Source: Pseudarthrobacter naphthalenicus
GTDB lineage: Bacteria; Actinomycetota; Actinomycetes; Actinomycetales; Micrococcaceae
Assembly: GCF_029076445.1 (NCBI RefSeq)
Contig: NZ_JARESG010000003.1
Span: forward strand, 228,508-292,507
DNA: 64,000 nt
Direction: 5' to 3'
Shown: positions 1-7,853 of the stretch, one piece after another
How the letters are laid out: the number at the start of each line of letters is the position of its first letter
How positions within the stretch are numbered: position 1 is the stretch's first letter
Program-made: the position numbers and the translations under genes
The notes under the pieces: model-generated
Databases searched by the model: none
What the model was told of the DNA's origin: nothing
Seen by the model: only the letters and a program-made list of their open reading frames with translations

Positions 1-27
1 AAAACCACGTAACACCAACACCCTATG

Positions 28-40
28 AAAGGAGGCTGCT
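28..40 (+). promoter_or_regulatory. Ribosome binding site of pcaH
   Basis: A near-perfect Shine-Dalgarno core AAAGGAGG lies 5 bases upstream of the GTG at 41 and decides that start. The promoter of the pca operon must lie before the window; the first 27 bases show no clear operator. Confidence 0.75.
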
Positions 41-937
41 GTGCCTGAAGAAATCAACCTTGAAACGTACAACGCGGATCCGCTCACCGAAGACGTGTCC
101 GACGAAGCCACGGAGGCCGCACCGAAGCAGTACGCACCCCTCGATGCCGCCGCGGAGTCACAGGCGGATCTCAGCGCAGAGATGAAAGCTCTCGGCGACG
201 CCTATGCGCAGGCCGTCAAGAACGGCGCCCCGGCGGAAATCCAGCCGAGGCTGGACTACGCCCCCTACCGCAGCAGCGTCCTGCGGCACCCCACCAAGGA
301 CCTGCACCACGCGGACCCCGAGACCATCGAGCTGTACTCTCCGGCGTTCGGGCACATGGACGTGCACGCGCTGGAGTCGGACCTCACCATCCAGCACAAC
401 GGTGAACCGCTGGGCGAACGCATTGTGGTGTCCGGGCGCGTCCTCGACGGTGACGGCCGCCCGGTGGCCGGCCAGCTCGTGGAGATCTGGCAGGCGAACT
501 CCGCCGGCCGCTACATCCACAAGCGCGACCAGCACCCGGCGCCGCTGGACCCCAACTTCACCGGCGTGGGCCGCTGCATCACCGGGGCCGACGGCTCGTA
601 CAGCTTCACCACCATCAAGCCCGGCGCCTACCCGTGGAAGAACCACCTCAACGCCTGGCGCCCCGCCCACATCCACTTCTCCCTGTTCGGGCAGGAGTTC
701 ACCCAGCGGATCGTCACCCAGATGTACTTCCCCGGCGACCAGCTCTTCCCGCTGGACCCGATCTACCAGTCCATCGTGGACCAGGACGCCCGCGACCGGC
801 TCGTGGCCACCTACAACCACGAGCAGACCAAACCCGAGTGGGCCCTCGCCTACAACTGGGACATCGTGCTGACCGGGTCGAAGCGGACCTGGACCGAGAA
901 CGAGGCCCTCGGCGCAGAAGGAGACGACCATGAGTAA
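41..937 (+). CDS. pcaH: Protocatechuate 3,4-dioxygenase, beta subunit
   Basis: Intradiol ring-cleaving dioxygenase subunit that carries the non-haem Fe(III) and opens protocatechuate to 3-carboxy-cis,cis-muconate in the cytoplasm. The family's iron ligands are visible as Tyr158, Tyr197, His210 and His212; their spacing (39, 13 and 2 residues) equals that of the characterised Pseudomonas enzyme (Tyr108, Tyr147, His160, His162). At 298 aa it has about 50 extra acidic, Ala-rich N-terminal residues compared with the pseudomonad protein. GTG start with a strong ribosome binding site. It overlaps pcaG by 8 bases and is the first gene of pcaHGBDC. Identification is secure. Confidence 0.97.
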   Translation: MPEEINLETYNADPLTEDVSDEATEAAPKQYAPLDAAAESQADLSAEMKALGDAYAQAVKNGAPAEIQPRLDYAPYRSSVLRHPTKDLHHADPETIELYSPAFGHMDVHALESDLTIQHNGEPLGERIVVSGRVLDGDGRPVAGQLVEIWQANSAGRYIHKRDQHPAPLDPNFTGVGRCITGADGSYSFTTIKPGAYPWKNHLNAWRPAHIHFSLFGQEFTQRIVTQMYFPGDQLFPLDPIYQSIVDQDARDRLVATYNHEQTKPEWALAYNWDIVLTGSKRTWTENEALGAEGDDHE

Positions 938-1499
938 CCCCGGCCCCACCAAGCTGACACCCACCCCCGGCCAGACCGTAGGACCCTTCTACGGTTACGC
1001 CCTTCCCTTCACCAAGGACCGCGAGCTGCTGGCACCCGGCTCCCCGGGGTCCATCCGGCTCCAGGGCACCGTGTACGACGGCGCCGGGCACCCGATCCCC
1101 GATGCGATCCTGGAGATCTGGCAGGCAGATTCCCAAGGCAACGTGCCGCAGCACACCGGGTCACTGGTGCGCGACGGCTACACCTTCACCGGATTCGGCC
1201 GCAGCGCCGTGGGCAACACCGGCGTCTTCACCTTCACCACCGTCAACCCCGGCCCCACCGAGGAGGGCGCGGCACCATTCATCTCCGTCGCGATTTTTGC
1301 CCGCGGCCTGATGAACCGGCTCTTCACCCGGATCTACCTGCCGGACAACGAGGAAGCCCTGGCCAAGGACCCGCTGCTGGGCTCCCTTGACCCGGAACGC
1401 CGGAAGACCCTGATCGCGCGCCGCGACCCGGACGGCGGACTCACGTGGGATGTCCGCCTGCAGGGTGAGGGCGAAACAGTCTTCCTGGACTTCCAGTGA
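930..1499 (+). CDS. pcaG: Protocatechuate 3,4-dioxygenase, alpha subunit
   Basis: Partner subunit of PcaH; it builds the (alpha-beta) heteromer but does not carry the iron. The family opening TPxQTVGPFY is at residues 10-20, followed by the beta-sandwich pattern GTVYDGxGxPIPDAxLEIWQAD. Unlike PcaH it lacks the paired-His iron motif, as expected for the alpha chain. At 189 aa it is of usual length. The ATG lies inside the end of pcaH (8-base overlap), with the purine-rich stretch AGAAGGAG just upstream, so translation is probably coupled. Its stop overlaps the GTG of pcaB. Confidence 0.96.
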   Translation: MSNPGPTKLTPTPGQTVGPFYGYALPFTKDRELLAPGSPGSIRLQGTVYDGAGHPIPDAILEIWQADSQGNVPQHTGSLVRDGYTFTGFGRSAVGNTGVFTFTTVNPGPTEEGAAPFISVAIFARGLMNRLFTRIYLPDNEEALAKDPLLGSLDPERRKTLIARRDPDGGLTWDVRLQGEGETVFLDFQ

Positions 1500-2968
1500 C
1501 GGGTGCCGCCCTGGGTTACGGAAGCACGGCGGACGGCGACGTCGGCCTGCTCAGTCCTGTCTCGGCGTCGCCCCTGGTGGCGGCGCTGACCGGTGATCGG
1601 GCGGTGCTCGCGGCGATCCTCGCTGTCGAGTCCGGCTGGGCCGCGGTGCTGGAAAGGGCAGGGCTGGCACCTGCCGGATCCGCCGCCGTCGTGGCTTCCG
1701 CCGCGGCGCCGGGCCGCTACGACCCGGCAGGCATTGCGCTCCGTGCCCAGGGCGGCGGCAACCCCGTCATCCCTCTGTTGGCTGACCTGCGGAAGCAGGT
1801 TTCGGCGTTGGATGCCACCGGCATCGGTGCCGGCAAAGCCATCCACACCTCGCTGACCAGCCAGGATGTGCTGGACACTGCCCTCATGCTCCTGGCCCGT
1901 AACACCGTGGAGGCGCTGCTCGGCGACCTGAAAGGCGCGACGACGGCGCTCGCGGCCCTGGCGGAGAAGCATGCGGACACGCTGGGCGTGGGCCGGAGCC
2001 TGACCCAGCACTCGCTCCCGTTCACCTTCGGGCTGCGGGCAGCGCAGTGGTTCCACGGCCTCGCCGCCGCCGGGCGGCAGCTCGAGTCCCTCCAGTTCCC
2101 GGTGCAGTTCGGCGGGGCCGCCGGGACCCTCGCGGCCGGCACGGTGCTGACGGCCGAATCTACCGCCACACCCTTTACCTTGGCCGATTCACTCGCCAAA
2201 CAGCTGGGGCTCGCCCCTGCGCCCGCGCCATGGCACACCAACCGGCTGGCTGTCACCTCCCTCGGGAACGCGCTGGCCGCCGCGCTCGGCGCCGCCGGCA
2301 AGATCGCCACCGACGTCCTTTTCATGAGCCGGCCCGAAGTGGCTGAACTCGCCGAACCTCGCGCGGCCGGGCGCGGCGTGTCCTCGGCCATGCCGCAGAA
2401 GCAGAACCCGGTGCTGTCCGTCCTGATCCGCAGCGCCGCCCTGCAGGCTCCGCAGCTCCTGGCCCAGCTGCACCTGGCGGCGGCCAACTTCAACGACGAA
2501 CGCCCCGATGCAGCCTGGCATACCGAATGGCCCGCCCTGCGTGAGCTCCTGCGGCTGGCCCTCGGCGCGGCCGGCCACCTCCGCGAGCTGGCGGAAGGAC
2601 TCCAGGTTTTCCCGGCCGCCCTGCGCCGCAACCTGGAACTGGCCGGGCCGCTGCTCCTCGCCGAAGGGGTGGGTGCCGCCGTCGCTCCGCTGTTGGCGGA
2701 GAAGGACGGCCGCAGCGGCAAGGAACAGCTGCAGGACGTGGTGGACCGGACCCTTGCCGCGCCGTCCGCCGAGCAGGACGCCACCTACCGGCACCTGCTT
2801 CGCGAGGCCGTCCCCAGGGGTGCGCTGACCGATCTGCGCCTCGACGAGCTCCTGGACCCTGCCAGCTACCTGGGCCAGGCCGCCGAAATCTCCCGGCGGA
2901 TCCTGGCCGCCTACCCGGACTTTTCCTCTTCAGCAACCCCCGACCAGAACGGAGCCAACCGTGGCTAA
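1496..2968 (+). CDS. pcaB: 3-carboxy-cis,cis-muconate cycloisomerase
   Basis: Second step of the protocatechuate branch: converts 3-carboxymuconate to 4-carboxymuconolactone. It belongs to the fumarase/aspartase superfamily: the superfamily signature SSAMPQKQNP is at residues 296-305, and the conserved HTSLTSQD segment (117-124) and the TQHSLP segment around residue 170 are present. 490 aa, in the usual range for actinobacterial PcaB. The GTG start overlaps the pcaG stop by 4 bases and the end overlaps pcaD by 8 bases, so the gene is part of a translationally coupled operon. The purB product elsewhere in the window is a distant relative but has a different signature context. Confidence 0.95.
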   Translation: MTGAALGYGSTADGDVGLLSPVSASPLVAALTGDRAVLAAILAVESGWAAVLERAGLAPAGSAAVVASAAAPGRYDPAGIALRAQGGGNPVIPLLADLRKQVSALDATGIGAGKAIHTSLTSQDVLDTALMLLARNTVEALLGDLKGATTALAALAEKHADTLGVGRSLTQHSLPFTFGLRAAQWFHGLAAAGRQLESLQFPVQFGGAAGTLAAGTVLTAESTATPFTLADSLAKQLGLAPAPAPWHTNRLAVTSLGNALAAALGAAGKIATDVLFMSRPEVAELAEPRAAGRGVSSAMPQKQNPVLSVLIRSAALQAPQLLAQLHLAAANFNDERPDAAWHTEWPALRELLRLALGAAGHLRELAEGLQVFPAALRRNLELAGPLLLAEGVGAAVAPLLAEKDGRSGKEQLQDVVDRTLAAPSAEQDATYRHLLREAVPRGALTDLRLDELLDPASYLGQAAEISRRILAAYPDFSSSATPDQNGANRG

Positions 2969-3779
2969 ACCGACCCTCAAAGCAGTCCTGCTTTCGCCCG
3001 AACGAACCCTTGGCGAACGTCCGCTGCTGGTGGTGGGCCCCTCCCTGGGCACCTCCTCCGCCATCCTGTGGGGCCGGACGGCGGCGCTGCTGGCCAATGA
3101 CTACGACGTGGTGGCCTGGGACCTTCCGGGGCACGGCGTCTCTCCGAAGGCCACGGAGGCCTTCGACGTCGCCGACCTGGCGGAGGCCGTTGTGGACCTG
3201 GTGGACTCGATCGCTCCCGGCGAGGCGTTCCATTACGCCGGCGTTTCCCTCGGCGGAGCCACCGGCCTGCAGCTGGGCATCAAACACGGCGAACGCCTCA
3301 AGAGCCTGTCGGTACAGTGCTCCGGCGCCAAGATCGGCACCCCGGAAGGCTGGCTGGACCGCGCCGAACTGGTGCGGGTCCAGGGCACCCCGGTTGTCAT
3401 CCAGGGCTCCGCCGAGCGCTGGTTCGGGCCTGGCTTTATGGACCGCGAACCGGACCTGAGCAGCAAGCTCCTGCACTCCCTCCGCGACGCCGACCGCTTC
3501 AGCTACGCCTTCTGCTGCGAGGCGCTGGCCGCCTATGACGTCCGCGCCGAGCTCGGCAGCATCTCCGTCCCCACGCAGGCAGTGGCGGGTGTGGCGGATA
3601 CTGTTGTGCCGCCGTCGTTCGCGGAGGAAATCGTTGCCGGCATCACCGCCGGGGGAGGCACCGCGAACGCCGTTTCCCTGGAAGGCGTGGCGCACCTCGC
3701 CCCCGCGGAGGCACCTGCCCATGTTGCCGAACTGCTGCGGAGCCTCATCAGCTGGAGCGAAACTCGGCCGGCTAAATGA
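2961..3779 (+). CDS. pcaD: 3-oxoadipate enol-lactonase (alpha/beta hydrolase)
   Basis: Hydrolyses 3-oxoadipate enol-lactone to 3-oxoadipate. Alpha/beta-hydrolase fold: DLPGHG at 54-59, nucleophile elbow GVSLGG with Ser96 at 94-99, and a late GVAHLAP segment that supplies the catalytic His. 272 aa, about normal for a stand-alone lactonase. In many actinobacteria this domain is fused to the decarboxylase as PcaL; here the two are separate genes that overlap by 4 bases (stop and start share ATGA). GTG start overlapping the pcaB end. Context and motif agree, so the assignment is strong. Confidence 0.93.
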   Translation: MAKPTLKAVLLSPERTLGERPLLVVGPSLGTSSAILWGRTAALLANDYDVVAWDLPGHGVSPKATEAFDVADLAEAVVDLVDSIAPGEAFHYAGVSLGGATGLQLGIKHGERLKSLSVQCSGAKIGTPEGWLDRAELVRVQGTPVVIQGSAERWFGPGFMDREPDLSSKLLHSLRDADRFSYAFCCEALAAYDVRAELGSISVPTQAVAGVADTVVPPSFAEEIVAGITAGGGTANAVSLEGVAHLAPAEAPAHVAELLRSLISWSETRPAK

Positions 3780-4267
3780 GCACCGGCCAGATGAGCACCC
3801 CCAACAGTTCCGAGCGCCACGGTGTGGTCCAGCCGGACGCCACCAGCCAGGAGATCTACGACGGCGGCATGGTGGTCCGGCGCGAAGTGCTCGGCGCCGC
3901 GCATGTGGACCGCGCGAACACCAACAAGGATGAGTTCACCGAGGACTTCCAGGACATGATCACGCGGATTGCGTGGGGTGGCATCTGGACCCGGCCCGGC
4001 ATCTCCCGGCAGATGCGCTCCGCCGTGACCATTACGGCGATGGTGGCGCACGGGCACTGGGAAGAGCTGGCCATGCACATCCGCGCGGCCCTCACCAACG
4101 GCCTGAGCCGGGACGAGATCAAGGAAATCCTGCTACAGACCGCCATCTACTGCGGTGTGCCGTCCGCCAACACGGCGTTCAAGACCGCCCAGCAGGTCTT
4201 CCGCGACCTGGACAGCGCAGAGTCGGCCGCCGCGCCCACCACAGAAACCCCCACCCCGCCCAACTAG
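3776..4267 (+). CDS. pcaC: 4-carboxymuconolactone decarboxylase
   Basis: Decarboxylates 4-carboxymuconolactone to 3-oxoadipate enol-lactone, the step before PcaD. It is a member of the all-helical AhpD-like CMD family; the segments around ITRIAWGGIWTRPG (62-75), SAVTITAMVAHGHWEEL and LLQTAIYCGVPSANTAF are typical. 163 aa including an N-terminal stretch of about 30 polar residues. It begins at the ATG overlapping the pcaD stop. It is the last gene of the pcaHGBDC unit; a palindromic repeat starts at its stop codon. Confidence 0.94.
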   Translation: MSTGQMSTPNSSERHGVVQPDATSQEIYDGGMVVRREVLGAAHVDRANTNKDEFTEDFQDMITRIAWGGIWTRPGISRQMRSAVTITAMVAHGHWEELAMHIRAALTNGLSRDEIKEILLQTAIYCGVPSANTAFKTAQQVFRDLDSAESAAAPTTETPTPPN

Positions 4268-4316
4268 GTAGCGCCAAGTGTCGTTTTGAGCCCTCAAAAC
4301 GACACTTACTGCTACC
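4267..4316. repeat. Palindromic repeat, family A copy 1 / likely terminator
   Basis: Perfect 15-bp arms at 4276-4290 and 4293-4307 (core TGTCGTTTTGA) sit inside outer arms GGTAGC (4267-4272) and GCTACC (4311-4316). It directly follows the pcaC stop. A second, diverged copy with the same outer arms and core lies at 11744-11793. A stem of this length should end transcription, although no T-tract follows. It splits pcaHGBDC from pcaFIJ. Confidence 0.8.
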
Positions 4317-4352
4317 CAGTTGGGACGGGAACGAACATTAAGAGGAGAAGTT

Positions 4353-5567
4353 TTGAATCAGGCTTTTGTGTACGACGCCGTGCGCACCCCGTTCGGTAAG
4401 TTCGGCTCCGGTCTCGCGGCCGTTCGCCCGGATGACCTTGCCGCGCACGTGATCAAGGAATCCGTGAAGCGCGCACCGGGGCTGGATCCGGAGCGGATCG
4501 ACGAGGTGGTGTTCGGCAACGCCAACGGCGCCGGCGAGGAGAACCGTAACGTCGCCCGGATGGGCACCCTGCTGGCCGGCCTGCCGGTCTCGATCCCCGG
4601 TACGTCGGTGAACCGGCTGTGCGGGTCGTCTTTGGATGCGGCGATCATCGCCTCGCGCCAGATCAACGCCGGCGACGCCGAGCTGATGCTCGTGGGCGGG
4701 GCCGAATCGATGTCCCGCGCCCCCTGGGTGCTGCCCAAGACCGAGAAGCCCTACCCGGCCGGGGACCTGACCCTGGCCTCCACCACGCTGGGCTGGCGCC
4801 TGGTGAACAACGCCATGCCGAAGGAGTGGACCATCTCCCTGGGCGAGGCCACCGAACGGCTCCGCGAGAAGTACGGCGTGACCCGCGAGCAGCAGGACGA
4901 ATTCGCCGCGAACTCCCACAACCTCTCCGCCGCCGCCTGGGACGAGGGCTTCTACGACAACCTGGTCACCCCGGTCCCGGGCACCGACCTGGTCCGCGAC
5001 GAAAGCATCCGCGCCGGTTCCTCCGCGGAGAAGCTCGCCGGGCTGAAAACCGTGTTCCGCACCGAGAACGGCACCGTCACGGCCGGGAACGCGTCCCCGC
5101 TGTCCGACGGCGCCTCCGCGGCCTGGATCGGCTCCGAGAACGCCGCCGGGCTGCTCGGGCTCGAACCGCTGGCCCGCATCGCCGGCCGCGGCGCGCACGC
5201 CAACGATCCCCAGTTCTTCGGCTACGCCCCGGTGGAGGCCGCGAACAAGGCCCTCGCGAAGGCGGGCATCGGCTGGGACCAGGTGGGCGCCGTCGAACTT
5301 AACGAAGCGTTCGCCGCGCAGTCCCTGGCCTGCATCAACGCCTGGGGCATCGACCCGGCCATCGTCAACCGGCACGGCGGCGCGATCGCCATGGGCCACC
5401 CTCTCGGCGCGTCCGGCACCCGGATCCTGGGCACCCTCGCCCGGTCCCTGCAGGCCTCCGGCGAACGCTGGGGCGTCGCCGCGATCTGCATCGGCGTGGG
5501 CCAGGGCCTGGCCGTCGTCCTCGAAAACGTCACCGCCGGCAGCGGCACCAGCACAGGAAAGGCATAA
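4353..5567 (+). CDS. pcaF: 3-oxoadipyl-CoA thiolase (acetyl-CoA acyltransferase)
   Basis: Last step of the beta-ketoadipate pathway: cleaves 3-oxoadipyl-CoA with CoA to succinyl-CoA and acetyl-CoA. Thiolase hallmarks: nucleophilic Cys90 in NRLCGSS, the NEAFAAQ segment, GHPLGASG with the catalytic His, and the C-terminal CIGVGQG with the second Cys. About 404 aa, as expected. I take the TTG at 4353 as start because AGAGGAG lies 5 bases upstream; an ATG at 4320 would add 11 unlike residues and has no binding site. Followed 2 bases later by pcaI. Confidence 0.94.
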   Translation: MNQAFVYDAVRTPFGKFGSGLAAVRPDDLAAHVIKESVKRAPGLDPERIDEVVFGNANGAGEENRNVARMGTLLAGLPVSIPGTSVNRLCGSSLDAAIIASRQINAGDAELMLVGGAESMSRAPWVLPKTEKPYPAGDLTLASTTLGWRLVNNAMPKEWTISLGEATERLREKYGVTREQQDEFAANSHNLSAAAWDEGFYDNLVTPVPGTDLVRDESIRAGSSAEKLAGLKTVFRTENGTVTAGNASPLSDGASAAWIGSENAAGLLGLEPLARIAGRGAHANDPQFFGYAPVEAANKALAKAGIGWDQVGAVELNEAFAAQSLACINAWGIDPAIVNRHGGAIAMGHPLGASGTRILGTLARSLQASGERWGVAAICIGVGQGLAVVLENVTAGSGTSTGKA

Positions 5568-5569
5568 GA

Positions 5570-6229
5570 ATGCTGAATTTTGTAGACACCGTCAACGAGG
5601 CCGTAGCCGGCATCAAGGACGGCTCCACCGTGATGATCGGCGGGTTCGGCAACGCCGGGCAGCCCTTCGAACTGATTGATGCGCTGATGGACTGCGGCGC
5701 CAAGGACCTGACCGTGGTGAACAACAACGCCGGCCAGGGCGATCAGGGCCTGGCCCTGCTGATCAAGGAAGGCCGGGTCAAGAAAATGATCTGTTCCTTC
5801 CCGCGGCAGTCCGACTCCTGGCACTTCGACGCCAAATACCACGCCGGCGAAATCGAACTGGAACTCGTCCCGCAGGGCAACCTCGCCGAACGCATCCGCG
5901 CCGCCGGCGCCGGGATTGGCGGGTTCTTCACCCCCACCGGCTACGGCACCATGCTCGCCGAGGGCAAGGAGACCCGCATCATCGACGGCCGCGGCCAGGT
6001 CTTCGAGACCCCCATCCACGCGGACGTCGCGCTGATCAAGGCCCTGAAGGCCGACGGCGTGGGGAACCTCGTGTACCGCAAGACGGCCCGGAACTTCGGC
6101 CCCATCATGGCCGCCGCCGCCAAGCACACCGTGGTCCAGGTCTCGGAGATTGTCCCCACCGGCGGACTCGACCCGGAAAACGTCGTGACCCCCGGAATCT
6201 ACGTCAACAGCATCGTGAAGGTGGCCTGA
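5570..6229 (+). CDS. pcaI: 3-oxoadipate CoA-transferase, subunit A
   Basis: Alpha subunit of succinyl-CoA:3-oxoadipate CoA-transferase, which activates 3-oxoadipate for PcaF. The coenzyme A transferase type I pattern GGFGNAGQP is at residues 25-33 and the NNNAGQGDQGLALL segment follows. 219 aa, normal for the A subunit. The ATG is 2 bases after the pcaF stop, with AAAGG just upstream, and the gene ends 2 bases before pcaJ, so pcaFIJ is one transcription unit. Related acetoacetate CoA-transferases look alike; the pca context decides the substrate. Confidence 0.93.
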   Translation: MLNFVDTVNEAVAGIKDGSTVMIGGFGNAGQPFELIDALMDCGAKDLTVVNNNAGQGDQGLALLIKEGRVKKMICSFPRQSDSWHFDAKYHAGEIELELVPQGNLAERIRAAGAGIGGFFTPTGYGTMLAEGKETRIIDGRGQVFETPIHADVALIKALKADGVGNLVYRKTARNFGPIMAAAAKHTVVQVSEIVPTGGLDPENVVTPGIYVNSIVKVA

Positions 6230-6231
6230 GC

Positions 6232-6900
6232 ATGAGCACCGCAACTTCCCTCCAGACCAGTGACAAGCCCCTGGGCCGCGACGCCCTCGCCGAACTCGTG
6301 GCCCGGGACATCAAGCCCGGCTCGTTCGTGAACCTCGGCATCGGCCAGCCCACCCTGGTCTCGAACTACCTCAAGCCCGAGCAGAACATCACCCTCCACA
6401 CGGAGAACGGCATGCTGGGCATGGGCCCGGTGGCCGTGGGCGACCAGATCGACGGCGACCTCATCAACGCCGGGAAAATCCCCGTCACCGAGCTGCCCGG
6501 GGCGTCCTACTTCCACCACGCCGATTCGTTCGCGATCATGCGCGGCGGCCACCTGGACATCTGCGTGCTCGGGGCCTTCCAGGTCTCCGCCACCGGTGAC
6601 CTCGCCAACTGGCACACCGGCGCCCCGGACGCCATCCCCGCCGTCGGCGGCGCGATGGACCTCGCCACCGGCGCCAAGGACGTCTTTGTCATGATGACGC
6701 TCCTGACCCGCGAGGGCGCCTCCAAGATCGTGGATGCGTGCACCTACCCGCTCACCGGAGTCGGCTGCGTCACCCGCGTCTACACGGACAAAGCCGTCTT
6801 CCTGACCGGACCCGACGGCGTCACCGTCCGCGAGACCTTCGGCTGCACCCTGGCGGAACTTCAGGAGCTTGTCCCCGTCCCGCTGAAGGCGGCAGCGTAA
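6232..6900 (+). CDS. pcaJ: 3-oxoadipate CoA-transferase, subunit B
   Basis: Beta subunit, which holds the glutamate that forms the CoA thioester intermediate: Glu58 in HTENGMLGMG, with the upstream NLGIGQPTL loop at 34-42. 222 aa, normal length. It starts two bases after the pcaI stop and the two proteins form the active heteromer. It ends 28 bases before pcaR on the same strand. Confidence 0.94.
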   Translation: MSTATSLQTSDKPLGRDALAELVARDIKPGSFVNLGIGQPTLVSNYLKPEQNITLHTENGMLGMGPVAVGDQIDGDLINAGKIPVTELPGASYFHHADSFAIMRGGHLDICVLGAFQVSATGDLANWHTGAPDAIPAVGGAMDLATGAKDVFVMMTLLTREGASKIVDACTYPLTGVGCVTRVYTDKAVFLTGPDGVTVRETFGCTLAELQELVPVPLKAAA

Positions 6901-6914
6901 CGCCCCGCGGCCTC

Positions 6915-6920
6915 TAGGAT
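6915..6920 (+). promoter_or_regulatory. -10 box of pcaR, near-leaderless start
   Basis: TAGGAT lies 8 bases upstream of the ATG at 6929 and no Shine-Dalgarno sequence separates them. Transcription would begin at or within one or two bases of the start codon. Several other genes in the window show the same layout. Confidence 0.5.
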
Positions 6921-6928
6921 TGGTAACC

Positions 6929-7741
6929 ATGACCGACGCACCAGCAACTGCACGCACCGCTCCACAGGCGGGCGACCAGTACGTGCAGTCGCTGGCGCGC
7001 GGCCTGGCCGTGATCCGGGCCTTCGACCACGACCACCCGGTGATGACCCTCACCGAGGTGGCGGCCCGGACCGGCCTGACCCGCGCCACCGCCCGGCGGT
7101 TCCTGCACACTTTGGTGGAACTGGACTACGTCCGGACCGACGGCAAAACGTTCGCGCTCACGGCCAAGGTCCTGCAGCTTGGCTACGCCTACCTTTCCGG
7201 GCTCTCCCTGCCCCAGCTCGCCCAGCCCCACTTGGAGGAACTCTCCCTGAAACTGGGGGAGTCCACGTCCGCGGCGGTGCTGGACGGGACGGACATCGCC
7301 TACATTGCCCGGGTGACCACGCGCCGGATCATGAACGTGGGCATCACGGTGGGCACCCGGTTCCCCGCCTACGCCACGTCCATGGGCAGGGTGCTGCTGG
7401 CCGCCCTGCCGCCCGCCGGGCTGAAGGCTTACCTGGCCGAGGCGGAGATCAAGCCGCTGACGCCGCGGGCGCTGGGAACCGTGCCTGAGCTGTTGGCCGT
7501 GCTGGACACCGTCCGGAAACAGGGCTGGTGCCTGCTGGACCAGGAGCTTGAGCTGGGGCTGATGTCCGTGGCGGCGCCGGTCTATGACGGGCCCACCAAA
7601 GTGGTGGCCGCGGTCAACGTATCGCTGCAGGCCCAGGCCGTGGCGGCCCGGCCGGACCCGGACGCGTACCTGGCCTCCGTGGCGCAGGAGATTGTGGCCA
7701 CGGCCAAGCTCATTTCGGCGGACCTGACCGCCCGGCGGTAA
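6929..7741 (+). CDS. pcaR: IclR-family regulator of the pca genes
   Basis: Winged-helix regulator with the IclR layout: N-terminal helix-turn-helix (LTEVAARTGLTRATARRFLHTL, about residues 40-60) and a C-terminal effector domain that in this family binds aromatic acids. The 270-aa length, YVRTDGKTFALTAKVLQLGYAYLSGL and the GTRFPAYATSMGRVLLAALP segment match PcaR/PcaU/PcaQ-type IclR proteins. Placed directly after pcaJ on the same strand, it is very likely the beta-ketoadipate regulator. Start chosen at the ATG (6929); an in-frame TTG at 6920 falls in the -10 box. Whether it activates or represses cannot be told from sequence. Confidence 0.88.
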   Translation: MTDAPATARTAPQAGDQYVQSLARGLAVIRAFDHDHPVMTLTEVAARTGLTRATARRFLHTLVELDYVRTDGKTFALTAKVLQLGYAYLSGLSLPQLAQPHLEELSLKLGESTSAAVLDGTDIAYIARVTTRRIMNVGITVGTRFPAYATSMGRVLLAALPPAGLKAYLAEAEIKPLTPRALGTVPELLAVLDTVRKQGWCLLDQELELGLMSVAAPVYDGPTKVVAAVNVSLQAQAVAARPDPDAYLASVAQEIVATAKLISADLTARR

Positions 7742-7764
7742 CCCGGCAGGCGTTATTTTCCCGA

Positions 7765-7778
7765 TCCGGGGACCCGGA
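7765..7778. promoter_or_regulatory. Palindrome upstream of pntAA
   Basis: TCCGGGGACCCGGA has perfect 6-bp arms with 2 central bases. The spacer is too short for an RNA hairpin, so a protein-binding site is more likely. A -10-like TAGACT follows at 7816-7821. Function not known. Confidence 0.3.
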
Positions 7779-7853
7779 AGTGCGAATATCTGACCAAAAA
7801 CTCCCCGGAGCGCTTTAGACTCAAGCCAACTACGTCCGTAAGGGAGCTGGCGG

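Noticed and set aside
2490..3722. 410-codon minus-strand frame opposite pcaB/pcaD
   Set aside because: Spans two real overlapping genes; no recognisable domain.
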